A stretch of 39,799 bases of DNA from assembly GCA_949746255.1 (NCBI GenBank), contig CATKAP010000219.1, positions 1-39,799 on the forward strand. The letters are read 5' to 3'. Within the stretch, counting starts at the first letter, position 1, and each line of letters begins with the position of its first letter. Below the pieces are notes generated by a model. That model was given only the letters and a program-made list of their open reading frames with translations. It was not told the DNA's origin and ran no database searches. Shown piece after piece: positions 27,142-34,784 of this stretch. The position numbers and the translations under genes were made by a program. This stretch comes from an uncultured bacterium. GTDB taxonomy: Bacteria; Bacillota; Clostridia; Christensenellales; Borkfalkiaceae.

Positions 27142-27549
27142 ATGATTAAAATTATTTACGGACCCAAAGGCACAGGCAAAACAAAACAGCTTATTTCTGC
27201 GGCTAACGCGGCGGCGGAAGACGCCAAAGGGCTGAGCGTATTTATTACGGATAACAAACGTTGCATGTACGACGTCGCCCGTAATATAAGATTTATAGAC
27301 GTTAAAGATTGGGCTATCGCCGGCGAAGAGGCTTTGTGCGGATTTGTTAAAGGCGTTGCCGCGTGCAACAGCGACCACGAATATATTTATATAGACGGTG
27401 TTGCGCGTATTTCGGGTAAAAAAATCGAAGAACTTGCGGGTATATTTTTTATGCTCGATAAAATATCTGCCGAAAACGATATAACTATAACCATTACGTG
27501 CAGTTGCACTGAAGCGGAACTGCCGGATTTCGTAAAGAAATATCTTTAA
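27142..27549 (+). CDS. Small P-loop NTPase-like protein
   Basis: 135 aa, cytosolic. A Walker A motif (GPKGTGKTK, residues 7-15) opens the protein directly after the first strand, and a Walker B-like YIYIDG stands near residue 90. A last strand (TITITCSC) precedes the C-terminus. Related short clostridial ORFs are often labelled as PilT-like, but nothing here indicates pilus retraction: it lacks the size and the His and Asp boxes of PilT. A GGAGG ribosome site lies 7 nt before the ATG. It has its own promoter and is followed by a hairpin and thrC. Function unknown. Confidence 0.75.
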   Translation: MIKIIYGPKGTGKTKQLISAANAAAEDAKGLSVFITDNKRCMYDVARNIRFIDVKDWAIAGEEALCGFVKGVAACNSDHEYIYIDGVARISGKKIEELAGIFFMLDKISAENDITITITCSCTEAELPDFVKKYL

Positions 27550-27575
27550 GTTTTTAAGATTATAAAAAGTTTTTG

Positions 27576-27612
27576 ACGGCGGCATAGCGGTTTTTTCGTG
27601 CCGCCGTTATTT
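27576..27612 (+). terminator. Terminator or attenuator between the P-loop gene and thrC
   Basis: ACGGCGGCA pairs with TGCCGCCGT around a 14-nt loop, followed by TATTTA. It ends only 23 nt before the thrC ATG and I see no promoter in that gap, so thrC may depend on read-through. Confidence 0.6.
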
Positions 27613-27630
27613 ATAAAGCGAGGATGTATA

Positions 27631-29115
27631 ATGAACTTTTTAAGCACCAGAGGCGGGGAAAAAGCGACGGGAGCGCAGGCGATAGTAAAAGGATTGTCTG
27701 CGAACGGCGGGCTGTTCGTTCCCGAAAAATTTCCCGTTGTAACGACGGAAGAATTTGAAGAAATGCTCGCTCTCGGATATGCCGAACGCGCGGCGAAGAT
27801 ATTGAAAAAATATTTCGACGAGTACGACGAAGAGTTTCTTCTCAAATCGTGCGAGAGCGCTTATTCGAAATTCGAAGGGGGAGACCCCGCGCCTGTGGTA
27901 AAACTTGACGACGGCGTTTATATGCTTGAATTGTGGCACGGCCCTACCTGCGCTTTCAAAGACATGGCGCTTACCATTTTGCCGTATTTGTTGCGTAAAG
28001 GTTGCGATATATGCGGCATTAAAGAGGATATTCTCATTCTCGTTGCGACTTCCGGAGATACCGGCAAAGCTGCTCTGGAAGGTTTTAAAGACGCCGAAGG
28101 AATAAAAGTTACCGTCTTCTATCCTTCGGACGGCGTTTCCAAAATGCAAAAACTGCAAATGTGTACTCAGGAAGGAAAAAACGTCGACGTGGTTGCGGTA
28201 AAAGGAAATTTTGACGACTGCCAAACTGCGGTAAAAGAAATATTCGCAAGTAAAGAATGCGAAGAAAAATTGCTTGAACGCAACGTAAAGCTATCTTCGG
28301 CTAATTCAATCAACTTCGGAAGGCTTGCGCCTCAGATCGCTTATTATTTTTCGGCTTATCTCGACCTTGTTTCTTCCGATCAAATAGAAATGGGCGAAGA
28401 AATAGATTTTTGCGTTCCCACCGGAAACTTCGGCAATATTCTTGCGGCTTATTACGCCAAACAAATGGGGTTGCCGGTAAGAAGATTGCATTGCGCTTCC
28501 AATTCCAATAACGTTTTAACGGATTTCCTCGCTACCGGCGTTTACGATATGCGGCGTGAGTTCTATAAAACGACGTCGCCGTCCATGGATATTTTACTGT
28601 CTTCCAATCTTGAAAGGCTGATATTTGAAATTTCTGGCAGAAACGCAAAGTTGACGGCTAAAAGAATGGCTGAACTGAAAACTACGGGTAAATATGAAAT
28701 AACTCCCCAAGAGCTGGAAAAAATTTCTGAAACTTTCGACGGCGGATTTGCCGACGAGGACGGTTGCGTGGAAGCCATGTACGACGTATTCGTAGATACC
28801 GGATATACAATGGATACCCATACGGGCTGCGCTATGAAAGTTGCGGTGGATTGGTTTGAAAAACATAAAAAAGACGAAACCAAAACGGTTATAGTTTCTA
28901 CGGCCAACCCCTATAAATTTCCTCAGGACGTGCTTTACGCCGTTACGGGAAACGACGTTAAAGACAGTTTTAAGGGTATTAAAAGGCTTCATGCGGCGAC
29001 GGCAATGGCTGTGCCGAAGCAGCTTAAAGAATTAAGGGACAAGCCTGCAAGATTTACGAAAACCGTAGACGGTTCAAAACTTTTTGACGAAGTTTTGGAA
29101 TTCGTTTCAAAATAA
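27631..29115 (+). CDS. thrC: Threonine synthase
   Basis: PLP enzyme converting O-phosphohomoserine to threonine, cytosolic, 494 aa. The start is ATG 27631 behind GCGAGGA. The ORF-track start at 27598 lies inside the terminator hairpin. The N-terminus STRGGEKATGAQAIVKGLSANGGLFVP is of the bacterial long-form type. The PLP Lys is near residue 110 in GPTCAFKDMAL. ATSGDTGKAALEGF is the phosphate-binding region, followed by SANSINFGRLAPQI and PTGNFGNILAAYYA. Length fits the family. No homoserine kinase or dehydrogenase gene is next to it. A strong terminator follows. Confidence 0.95.
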   Translation: MNFLSTRGGEKATGAQAIVKGLSANGGLFVPEKFPVVTTEEFEEMLALGYAERAAKILKKYFDEYDEEFLLKSCESAYSKFEGGDPAPVVKLDDGVYMLELWHGPTCAFKDMALTILPYLLRKGCDICGIKEDILILVATSGDTGKAALEGFKDAEGIKVTVFYPSDGVSKMQKLQMCTQEGKNVDVVAVKGNFDDCQTAVKEIFASKECEEKLLERNVKLSSANSINFGRLAPQIAYYFSAYLDLVSSDQIEMGEEIDFCVPTGNFGNILAAYYAKQMGLPVRRLHCASNSNNVLTDFLATGVYDMRREFYKTTSPSMDILLSSNLERLIFEISGRNAKLTAKRMAELKTTGKYEITPQELEKISETFDGGFADEDGCVEAMYDVFVDTGYTMDTHTGCAMKVAVDWFEKHKKDETKTVIVSTANPYKFPQDVLYAVTGNDVKDSFKGIKRLHAATAMAVPKQLKELRDKPARFTKTVDGSKLFDEVLEFVSK

Positions 29116-29121
29116 AATTTA

Positions 29122-29152
29122 AAAACGCCGCGGTTAATCTCCGCGGCGTTTT
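29122..29152 (+). terminator. Strong intrinsic terminator after thrC
   Basis: AAAACGCCGCGG pairs perfectly with CCGCGGCGTTTT across a 7-nt loop; the T-tract is in the stem end. The A/T symmetry would allow function on both strands. Confidence 0.85.
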
Positions 29153-29175
29153 ATGGATAACAGGTGAACGATATA

Positions 29176-29187
29176 ACATAATTATGT
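29176..29187. other. 12-bp perfect palindrome upstream of trpS
   Basis: ACATAATTATGT, about 30 bp before the trpS -35 box. It could be an operator but is AT-rich and could be chance. Confidence 0.25.
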
Positions 29188-29199
29188 GATTATGACGGT

Positions 29200-29226
29200 A
29201 AAGCAATTAAAAAACTTTGCTTTTTT
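29200..29226 (+). terminator. Small T-tailed hairpin overlapping the trpS -35 box
   Basis: AAAGCAA pairs with TTGCTTT around 10 nt and runs into a T-tract of six. It would back up the thrC terminator. The right arm is also the -35 box of the next promoter. Confidence 0.4.
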
Positions 29227-29245
29227 AACGGCTTTATGTTATGAT
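29217..29245 (+). promoter_or_regulatory. Candidate promoter for the trpS operon
   Basis: TTGCTT, 17-bp spacer, TATGAT. An additional TATAAT at 29272 lies only 3 nt before the ATG but has no -35 partner. Confidence 0.5.
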
Positions 29246-29280
29246 TAATAAGTAAAAGTTTATATTTTCGGTATAATAAT

Positions 29281-30285
29281 ATGGTGGAAGAGGCAAAAAA
29301 AATACTTTATTCGGCGGTTCAGCCCACTAACAATCTGACTATAGGCAACTATGTCGGGGCCATAAGGAACTTTGTTGCGTTGCAAAACGATTACGATTGT
29401 TTTTTTGCAATTGCAAATATGCACGCGATAACCGTAAGGCAGAATCCCGCAGAATTAAGGCAAAGAACGCTTTCTCTTTTAGCGCTGTATCTTGCTTGCG
29501 GTATAAATCCGGAAAAGTGCGTTATTTACGTACAGTCCCACGTGCCCGCGCATGCGGAACTTTGTTGGACTCTCAATACGTTTACTTACGTAGGCGAAAT
29601 GGAGAGAATGACGCAGTTCAAGGATAAGAGCGCGCGCCATGCCGATAATATCAATATGGGATTGATGGATTATCCCGTACTGATGGCGGCGGATATATTG
29701 TTGTATCAAACCGATTATGTTCCCGTGGGGTTAGACCAGCGCCAACACGTTGAGATTGCGCGGGATATCGCGCAAAGATTCAATAACGTTTATTCGCCGA
29801 CTTTTAAGGTTCCAGAGGCTATGTTTATGAAAGTCGGGGCAAAAATAAACGATTTGCTCGACCCTTCCAAAAAGATGTCCAAATCTTCGGAAAATGTAAA
29901 CGGTTCTGTATTTTTGTCCGACGATAAAGATACGGTAATCCGCAAATTCAAAAGGGCTGTTACGGATAGCGAAGCTTGTATAAGATACGATTCCGAAAAT
30001 AAGCGCGGAGTAAGCAATTTGCTTTCTGTTTATTCCGCGTTTACGGGAAAAAGTTTGGAAGAAGCAGAGCGCGAGTTTGCCGGTAAAGGGTACGGCGATT
30101 TCAAACTTGCGGTGGGTGAAGCCGTGGCGGAAAAGCTTGCGCCTATACAGAAGAAACAGGCGGAATTGTTCGCGGATAAAGAATATTTAAACGCAGTTTT
30201 GCGTTCGGGGGCGGAACGCGCTGCAAAGGCCGCAAACAGAACGCTTGCAAAAGTTTATAAAAAAATAGGATTTTATCAGATATAA
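29281..30285 (+). CDS. trpS: Tryptophanyl-tRNA synthetase
   Basis: Charges tRNA-Trp, class Ic synthetase, 334 aa, normal length. The HIGH-like TIGN follows SAVQPTNNL. Further motifs are FAIANMHAIT, MGLMDYPVLMAADILLY with the tryptophan-pocket region, GLDQRQHVEIARDIA, and KMSKS at residues 198-202. No recognisable Shine-Dalgarno precedes the ATG at 29281 or the GTG at 29284, which is odd for this window. A TATAAT 3 nt upstream raises the possibility of a leaderless transcript. No T-box fits in the short leader. The stop overlaps the next start (TAATG). Confidence 0.95.
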   Translation: MVEEAKKILYSAVQPTNNLTIGNYVGAIRNFVALQNDYDCFFAIANMHAITVRQNPAELRQRTLSLLALYLACGINPEKCVIYVQSHVPAHAELCWTLNTFTYVGEMERMTQFKDKSARHADNINMGLMDYPVLMAADILLYQTDYVPVGLDQRQHVEIARDIAQRFNNVYSPTFKVPEAMFMKVGAKINDLLDPSKKMSKSSENVNGSVFLSDDKDTVIRKFKRAVTDSEACIRYDSENKRGVSNLLSVYSAFTGKSLEEAEREFAGKGYGDFKLAVGEAVAEKLAPIQKKQAELFADKEYLNAVLRSGAERAAKAANRTLAKVYKKIGFYQI

Positions 30286-31148
30286 TGTTCGGTTATATTA
30301 ATCCCGACGCGCCCTATCTTTTTAAAAAGGACGAGATTTTATATAAGGCGTTGTATTGCGGGCTTTGTAAGAGTATAGGCGCCGGATGCGGACAAATGGC
30401 GCGTACTGCGTTAACTTACGATATGGCGTTTACTTCGGCTCTCGTTCATAATATAAAAGGAGAGGACGTACAAATAAAAAAGGCGCGTTGCGCTTTGCAT
30501 ATGCTCAAAAGACGACCTGTCGCATTAGTCGACGCGACCACCGTTTTACTCGGATGCGTTAATACGGCGCTTGCGTATTTTAAACTTTGCGACGATAAGG
30601 CGGACGGCGAAAAACGGGGTATATTACGGCATTTATATAAAAAAGGTTATAAAAAAGCGCTAAAACGCGAACCTAAAATAATAGAAATTATAGAAAAGCA
30701 AACGCGAGAACAAGCCCGATTGGAAAAGAGCGGGTGTTCGGTTATGGATATGGCGGCGGAACCGACAGCCGTTATGATGAAAGAGCTTTCGGATATTATG
30801 TTAAAGGAATTTTCCAGCGAACATACGCAAAAACTTTTTTATAGTTTGGGTAAATGGGTTTATCTCGTGGACGCGCTCGACGATTACGACAAAGACGTAA
30901 AAAAGGGAAGATTCAACGTTTTATATAACGCTTACGGCGAACCCGATAAAGAGAGGGCGGTAAAAAAAGGGGAAAAGGAACTCAAATTCGTTTTCGATAT
31001 TATATTCGCCGATATGCGTGAAAGTCTGTTTAATATAAAATTTCATTTTAATCACGATTTAACCGATAATATAATTTTGCGGGGAATACCGCTGAAAACC
31101 AGAAGTCTTTTTTACGGAAAAGAAAATAAAGGGAGTTTAAATGAATAA
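30285..31148 (+). CDS. DUF5685 family protein
   Basis: 287 aa, helical, no signal peptide. The N-terminus MFGYINPDAPYLFKKDE, then YKALYCGLCKSIG and LTYDMAFTSAL match the DUF5685 family of Firmicutes. Conserved cysteines (CGLC, and Cys in KARCALH) suggest metal binding. YLVDALDDYDKDVKKGRFN resembles an Asp-rich metal or prenyl-diphosphate motif of isoprenoid-synthase-like folds; that link is my inference. It is coupled to trpS by a 1-nt overlap and to the J-like gene by an 8-nt overlap. In my recollection this family is often found beside such J-like genes. Biochemical function is unknown. Confidence 0.82.
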   Translation: MFGYINPDAPYLFKKDEILYKALYCGLCKSIGAGCGQMARTALTYDMAFTSALVHNIKGEDVQIKKARCALHMLKRRPVALVDATTVLLGCVNTALAYFKLCDDKADGEKRGILRHLYKKGYKKALKREPKIIEIIEKQTREQARLEKSGCSVMDMAAEPTAVMMKELSDIMLKEFSSEHTQKLFYSLGKWVYLVDALDDYDKDVKKGRFNVLYNAYGEPDKERAVKKGEKELKFVFDIIFADMRESLFNIKFHFNHDLTDNIILRGIPLKTRSLFYGKENKGSLNE

Positions 31149-31776
31149 AAAGAATCTTGAAATACTCGGACTTACCGAAGAAGCGAGCGTAGAAGAAGTT
31201 AAAACTGCTTACGAGGCGTTGAGGGCTAAATATTTGGAAGAGCGTTTTATGGACGGAGACGTCGGAAATAACGCTGCGAATATGCTTACAAAAATCGACA
31301 ACGCTTATAACGAACTTATGAACGAAATGCGCGAAAGCTCCGACGGAACCGGTGAAAACAGCGACGATTTGTTTTTGCAGGTTGAAGAGCTTATAAAACA
31401 GGGAAATATTACCGAAGCTCAGCGTGTTTTGGACGGATTTAACGAACGCGGCGGAAGGTGGCATTATTTGCAAAGCGTTGTGTTCTACCGTAAAAGTTGG
31501 ATTAACGAAAGTAAAAAGCAGTTGGAAATAGCCATTCAGTTGGAGCCTGATAACGCAAAGTATAAAGAGAGCTATGCAAAATTAAACGAAAAAATTAATT
31601 ACGACGCTTCAACGGGGTCAAATGCGGGAACGGGTAACGGCAGCGCGTACCGCGGTCAGACTATGGACAGTTCTGCCGGCGACGGACAAATGGGCGGAAA
31701 TTTCTGCGCGCAATGTTTGGATTGCTGTTATACTTATATGTGTTTAAGCTGTCTTTGCGACGGTTGTTGCCGTTAA
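31141..31776 (+). CDS. J-domain-like/TPR protein with Cys-rich C-terminus
   Basis: 211 aa. Residues 4-60 have the J-domain frame (LEILGLTEEASVEEVKTAYEAL, then IDNAYNELM), but the HPD tripeptide that stimulates DnaK is missing (KYLEERFMDGD), so classic co-chaperone action is unlikely. Residues about 78-135 form a TPR-like helical pair (IKQGNITEAQRVLDGF, RWHYLQSVVFYRKSW, IQLEPDN). A Gly/Ser linker leads to a tail with nine cysteines in the last 24 residues (CAQCLDCC, CLSCLCDGCC), which may bind metal or be acylated. It starts inside the DUF5685 gene. A partner function with DUF5685 and the following membrane protein is inferred. Confidence 0.82.
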   Translation: MNKKNLEILGLTEEASVEEVKTAYEALRAKYLEERFMDGDVGNNAANMLTKIDNAYNELMNEMRESSDGTGENSDDLFLQVEELIKQGNITEAQRVLDGFNERGGRWHYLQSVVFYRKSWINESKKQLEIAIQLEPDNAKYKESYAKLNEKINYDASTGSNAGTGNGSAYRGQTMDSSAGDGQMGGNFCAQCLDCCYTYMCLSCLCDGCCR

Positions 31777-31791
31777 TTGTACGGCGGTAAG

Positions 31792-32349
31792 ATGAAGAAC
31801 AGAAGGTCGGCTTTCGAAATAGCGCTTTCGGGTATTTCCTGCGCGGTTGCCGTAACATTTTTATCGCTCGGCATAATGACCGGCTTAGGGCCATTAACTT
31901 CTTTCGGCTATGTTGTAGGTATACTTGCGTTGATGATGCCGCTATCAAGACAGTTTTATATTGGCGGCTTTTTGTCTTACGCGGGCACGTGTATACTTGC
32001 TTTCGTTTTAGGGGCGGCGGCGAATTTTTGGGATCTGATTCCGTTTGCAATGTTTTTCGGCGTACATCCCCTTGTCAACGCGTTGCAAATTCGTTTTAAA
32101 ATAAATAAATGGCTTGCTTTTGCCGTTAAAGCCGTATGGTTCGACTGTACTTTGCTTGCGGGATATTTTCTTGTTTTCGGCGGAGTTGTAGGCGGTACTT
32201 TTTTACCTGCCGAGGTTTACGAGGTTATCAATAAATATATTTATATTTTTGTTTTTACGTTAGGCAGCGCTATGTTTCTTATATACGATTTTCTGATTTT
32301 CAGATGTCAGAATACCGTCAATTATTTTGTGGCGCGCATCAAAAGGTAG
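31792..32349 (+). CDS. Polytopic membrane protein, ECF S-component-like
   Basis: 185 aa from ATG 31792. The ORF-track TTG at 31777 adds five residues and directly abuts the previous stop. A short basic N-terminus (MKNRRSAFEIALSGISCAVA) is followed by five or six TM helices. The opening helix pattern resembles integral membrane proteins related to ECF transporter S components, but no vitamin-binding signature is visible. It is the only gene of the window ending in TAG. It lies in the DUF5685/J-like cluster, so a shared membrane-linked function is plausible. Confidence 0.72.
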   Translation: MKNRRSAFEIALSGISCAVAVTFLSLGIMTGLGPLTSFGYVVGILALMMPLSRQFYIGGFLSYAGTCILAFVLGAAANFWDLIPFAMFFGVHPLVNALQIRFKINKWLAFAVKAVWFDCTLLAGYFLVFGGVVGGTFLPAEVYEVINKYIYIFVFTLGSAMFLIYDFLIFRCQNTVNYFVARIKR

Positions 32350-32351
32350 TT

Positions 32352-32459
32352 ATGGACGAATTTTCTGCGGAAGCGGAAAGGTACATAAACGAAGGTAATA
32401 CGGAAGAAGCCCAAATAATTTTGGACGACATCGTCGATAAAAACGCCGAACGGCACTGA
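32352..32459 (+). pseudogene. TPR-fragment ORF, likely remnant of a J-like/TPR paralogue
   Basis: A 35-codon ORF (ATG 32352, TGA 32457) begins 2 nt after the membrane gene stop. Its YINEGNTEEAQIILDD and KNAERH align with IKQGNITEAQRVLDG and GGRWH of the J-like protein 1 kb upstream. The similarity breaks at the TGA. In the other frame just beyond, DLGAICEAKVAER could continue a TPR helix, which suggests a one-base frameshift. It is either a short surviving ORF or decay of a TPR gene. Confidence 0.45.
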
Positions 32460-32495
32460 TTTAGGAGCGATATGCGAAGCGAAGGTTGCTGAAAG

Positions 32496-33863
32496 ATGAT
32501 ACTTAAAAACGCAGAATACGAAGGAATGGTCGTCGGTTTGGGAACCGACGGCGAAGGAATAATAAAAACGGAAGGCGCAACGGTGTTTGTGCCTTTTTGT
32601 CTTGTAGGCGAAACGGTACGTTTTAAGGTGTTGAAAGTTAAGGGCGAAATCGCTTACGGTAAACTATTACACGTATTAAAACCCGCATATTCGCGTGTTA
32701 ATCCGCCATGTCCCGTGTTCGGTAAATGCGGCGGATGCGATTTACAACATATGAGTTATGAGGCTCAGCTTGAATTCAAACGCGATTCCGTTTGCAGGGC
32801 TTTAAATAAATTGGGCGGCATATATACGGAAATTAACGATACTATCGCCTGTTCGGTGCCGTTCGGTTACAGAAATAAAGCCGTATTGCCTATTGGTAAA
32901 GACGCGGACGGAAACATAGCCGTAGGATTTTTTGCCCGTCACAGTCACCGTATTGTCGGAATAGATTGTTGCGCAATTCAATCGGAATGGTTTAGCAGTG
33001 TGGTTTCGGCGGTTAAAAGTTTTGCGCAAACTGTTAAAGCCGACATATTGCGGCATATAGTGGTGCGGGAAATCAAAGGGAAATTTATTTTTGCGCTTGT
33101 TTCGGCTGAAACGGTCAATGTAAAGCCGCTTATTGCCGAACTTGAAAAGAGTTTTGACGATTTTACTTTTTTATTGAACATTAATGCAAGCCAAACGAAC
33201 GTTATTTTCGGTAAAGAGTGGCATATATGCCGCGGCGAAGGTTTTTTTCAAGCGGAAGAATGCGGAATTAAGTATAAAGCGGGCGCAAATACTTTTTTAC
33301 AGGTTAACGACGACGTTCGCGCAAAGCTGTATGAAAGAATACTTGAAGAGATAAAAGAAAATTCGGTTGCGGTGGATTTGTACAGCGGCGGAGGTATGTT
33401 GACGGCTATGCTCGCAAAAAAATGTGGTAAAGCTTACGGTATTGAAGTTGTGGAAGAAGCCTCGCTGTGCGCAGACGAACTTAAATCTGCGAACGGTCTG
33501 AATGAAAAAATGTTCAACGTTTGCGGAAAAGTTGAGGAAAAAATAGACTACGTATTCGGTAAAACGGAAGGTAGAGCGCGGGTTATCGTATGTGATCCGC
33601 CGCGAAAAGGTATGGAACGAAGCGTTGTCAAAACTATTGCAAATTCCTCGGCCGAAAAAATAATTTTGGTTTCATGCAACCCCGCAACGCTTGCCCGCGA
33701 TATGGGTTTGTTGCTTGGAACGCTTACGGAAAGCGGTGGCGCTCTTGAAAAATGCGATTCTCCCCAGTCCGATTACATATTGGAAAGCGTAACGCCTTTC
33801 GACATGTTTCCGCAAACAAAGTGGTGTGAGACCGTTGTGGTACTCAAGCGCAAACCACGTTAA
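32496..33863 (+). CDS. rlmD: 23S rRNA (uracil-C5)-methyltransferase, RlmD/RumA type
   Basis: SAM-dependent m5U methyltransferase of the TrmA/RlmD/RlmCD family, 455 aa. Residues about 1-60 are a TRAM RNA-binding domain. CPVFGKCGGCDLQHM with a further Cys in IDCC supplies the [4Fe-4S] ligands. The catalytic half has FLQVN, the SAM loop DLYSGGGMLTAMLA, CDPPRKGM, and SCNPATLARD with the nucleophilic Cys. The usual FPQT-x-H-x-ET motif reads FPQTKWCET: the common His is Trp while the catalytic-base Glu is kept. The ribosome site is weak (GAAAG), so it may be translated mostly by coupling. Last gene of the trpS operon, followed by a strong terminator. Confidence 0.93.
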   Translation: MILKNAEYEGMVVGLGTDGEGIIKTEGATVFVPFCLVGETVRFKVLKVKGEIAYGKLLHVLKPAYSRVNPPCPVFGKCGGCDLQHMSYEAQLEFKRDSVCRALNKLGGIYTEINDTIACSVPFGYRNKAVLPIGKDADGNIAVGFFARHSHRIVGIDCCAIQSEWFSSVVSAVKSFAQTVKADILRHIVVREIKGKFIFALVSAETVNVKPLIAELEKSFDDFTFLLNINASQTNVIFGKEWHICRGEGFFQAEECGIKYKAGANTFLQVNDDVRAKLYERILEEIKENSVAVDLYSGGGMLTAMLAKKCGKAYGIEVVEEASLCADELKSANGLNEKMFNVCGKVEEKIDYVFGKTEGRARVIVCDPPRKGMERSVVKTIANSSAEKIILVSCNPATLARDMGLLLGTLTESGGALEKCDSPQSDYILESVTPFDMFPQTKWCETVVVLKRKPR

Positions 33864-33879
33864 AATATTATAATCTGGT

Positions 33880-33911
33880 AAAAATGCCGAACCTTTAGGT
33901 TCGGCATTTTT
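33880..33911 (+). terminator. Strong intrinsic terminator after rlmD
   Basis: A perfect 14-bp stem, AAAAATGCCGAACC with its complement, a 4-nt loop and five T residues. It closes the trpS-rlmD operon. Confidence 0.92.
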
Positions 33912-33957
33912 AAACGTTGCGCCTTTGATTATTTTTTGTAATTAAAAAATTTGGCTA

Positions 33958-33986
33958 TTGACAACCTTATAAAAGGGTTTCATAAT
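33958..33986 (+). promoter_or_regulatory. Promoter of the two-component system
   Basis: Perfect TTGACA, 17-bp spacer, CATAAT. The start point would lie close to 33993, just before the first leader hairpin. Confidence 0.82.
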
Positions 33987-33996
33987 TAAAGAGCGT

Positions 33997-34046
33997 CGGG
34001 GCGGGTCCCCGCCCCGTTTCGTTTGCAGACAAAGCAAACGAAACGG
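33997..34046 (+). promoter_or_regulatory. Structured leader: two overlapping GC-rich and 13-bp hairpins
   Basis: CGGGGCGG pairs with CCGCCCCG (33997-34016) and CCGTTTCGTTTGC pairs with GCAAACGAAACGG (34014-34046). The last three bases of the first hairpin are the first three of the second, so the full forms compete. There is no U-tract after either, and the ribosome site lies 20 nt further on. It may control stability or translation of the regulator mRNA. Confidence 0.6.
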
Positions 34047-34075
34047 TCTTTAACTGTTGGCGAGGGAGGGAACAA

Positions 34076-34783
34076 ATGAATTTCAGAGTGGCTATCGTAG
34101 AGGATAATCCCGAGGCGAGTAATCAACTCGGCTGTTTTCTTACGGAATACGGTAAACAGCGGAACTGTAATTTCAGCGTTTCGGTTTACGGCGACGCGCT
34201 GGATTTTTTGGAAAATTTCCGCGGAAATTTCGATATGATTTTTATGGATATCGAACTTCCTCATCTAAACGGAATGGACGCGGCAAAACGAATACGCGAA
34301 AAGGATAAGAAGGTGATAGTGATTTTCGTAACCAATATGGCGCAGTACGCGGTGAAAGGTTACGAGGTCGACGCGCTGGATTTCATAGTTAAGCCGTTGG
34401 TTTATTCGGGTTTTGCCATGAAGCTGGACAGAGCCGTCGAACGCTTCAACGCCATGCAGGATAAGTACGTTTGGATAAACGACTATAAAAATAAACGCCG
34501 GTTGCTCGCTTCGGAAATTAAGTATATAGAAGTTGTTCATCACAGCGTGGTTTACCATACGGTAAGCGGTAAATTTACTACATACGACCAACTTAAAAAT
34601 ATTTTGGAAACGTTTGAAAATCTGCCTTTTGCGCTCTGTAACCGTTGTTATTTGGTCAATTTGAATTACGTTACCGCTATAGACGAATATTGCGTAACCG
34701 TAGCAGGGGAAAAGTTGCAGATTTCCCGTAATAAAAAGAAAAGTTTTCTTCTCAGCTTAAACGAACACCTCGGGGGCAAATAA
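34076..34783 (+). CDS. LytTR-family response regulator
   Basis: 235 aa transcription factor of the AgrA/LytR type. The receiver domain (1-125) has acidic Glu9/Asp10, phospho-acceptor Asp58 in MDIELPHLNG, Thr86 and Lys106 in IVKPL. The LytTR DNA-binding domain covers about 130-232 (YIEVVHHSVVYHT, FALCNRCYLVNLNYV, ISRNKKKSF). GGAGGG lies 5 nt before the ATG. It is read from a strong promoter with a structured leader and followed at once by its GHKL kinase. No agrB/agrD-like peptide genes are visible. Target genes are unknown; cell-surface genes in the window are only a guess. Confidence 0.94.
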   Translation: MNFRVAIVEDNPEASNQLGCFLTEYGKQRNCNFSVSVYGDALDFLENFRGNFDMIFMDIELPHLNGMDAAKRIREKDKKVIVIFVTNMAQYAVKGYEVDALDFIVKPLVYSGFAMKLDRAVERFNAMQDKYVWINDYKNKRRLLASEIKYIEVVHHSVVYHTVSGKFTTYDQLKNILETFENLPFALCNRCYLVNLNYVTAIDEYCVTVAGEKLQISRNKKKSFLLSLNEHLGGK

Positions 34784-34784
34784 T

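Noticed and set aside
27142-27549. PilT-like pilus retraction ATPase
   Set aside because: The protein is only 135 aa and has a Walker A motif at its extreme N-terminus, without the PilT Asp and His boxes. No pilus genes are nearby.
29153-29280. T-box or trp leader peptide upstream of trpS
   Set aside because: The gap is 128 nt and already holds a promoter and hairpin. I see no T-box conserved sequence, specifier loop or Trp-rich short ORF.
32448-32456. CGG read as Trp, because the remnant has KNAERH where the related motif has WH
   Set aside because: CGG encodes conserved Arg elsewhere in the window, for example in SGLRYGLQSG of the flavoprotein and HDLRHQ of the kinase.
32352-33863. TGA read as Trp, fusing the TPR remnant in frame to rlmD
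   Set aside because: The frames do match and TGA stops are rare, but all tryptophans examined in full-length genes are TGG and rlmD is complete from its own ATG. A genetic-code change is not needed.
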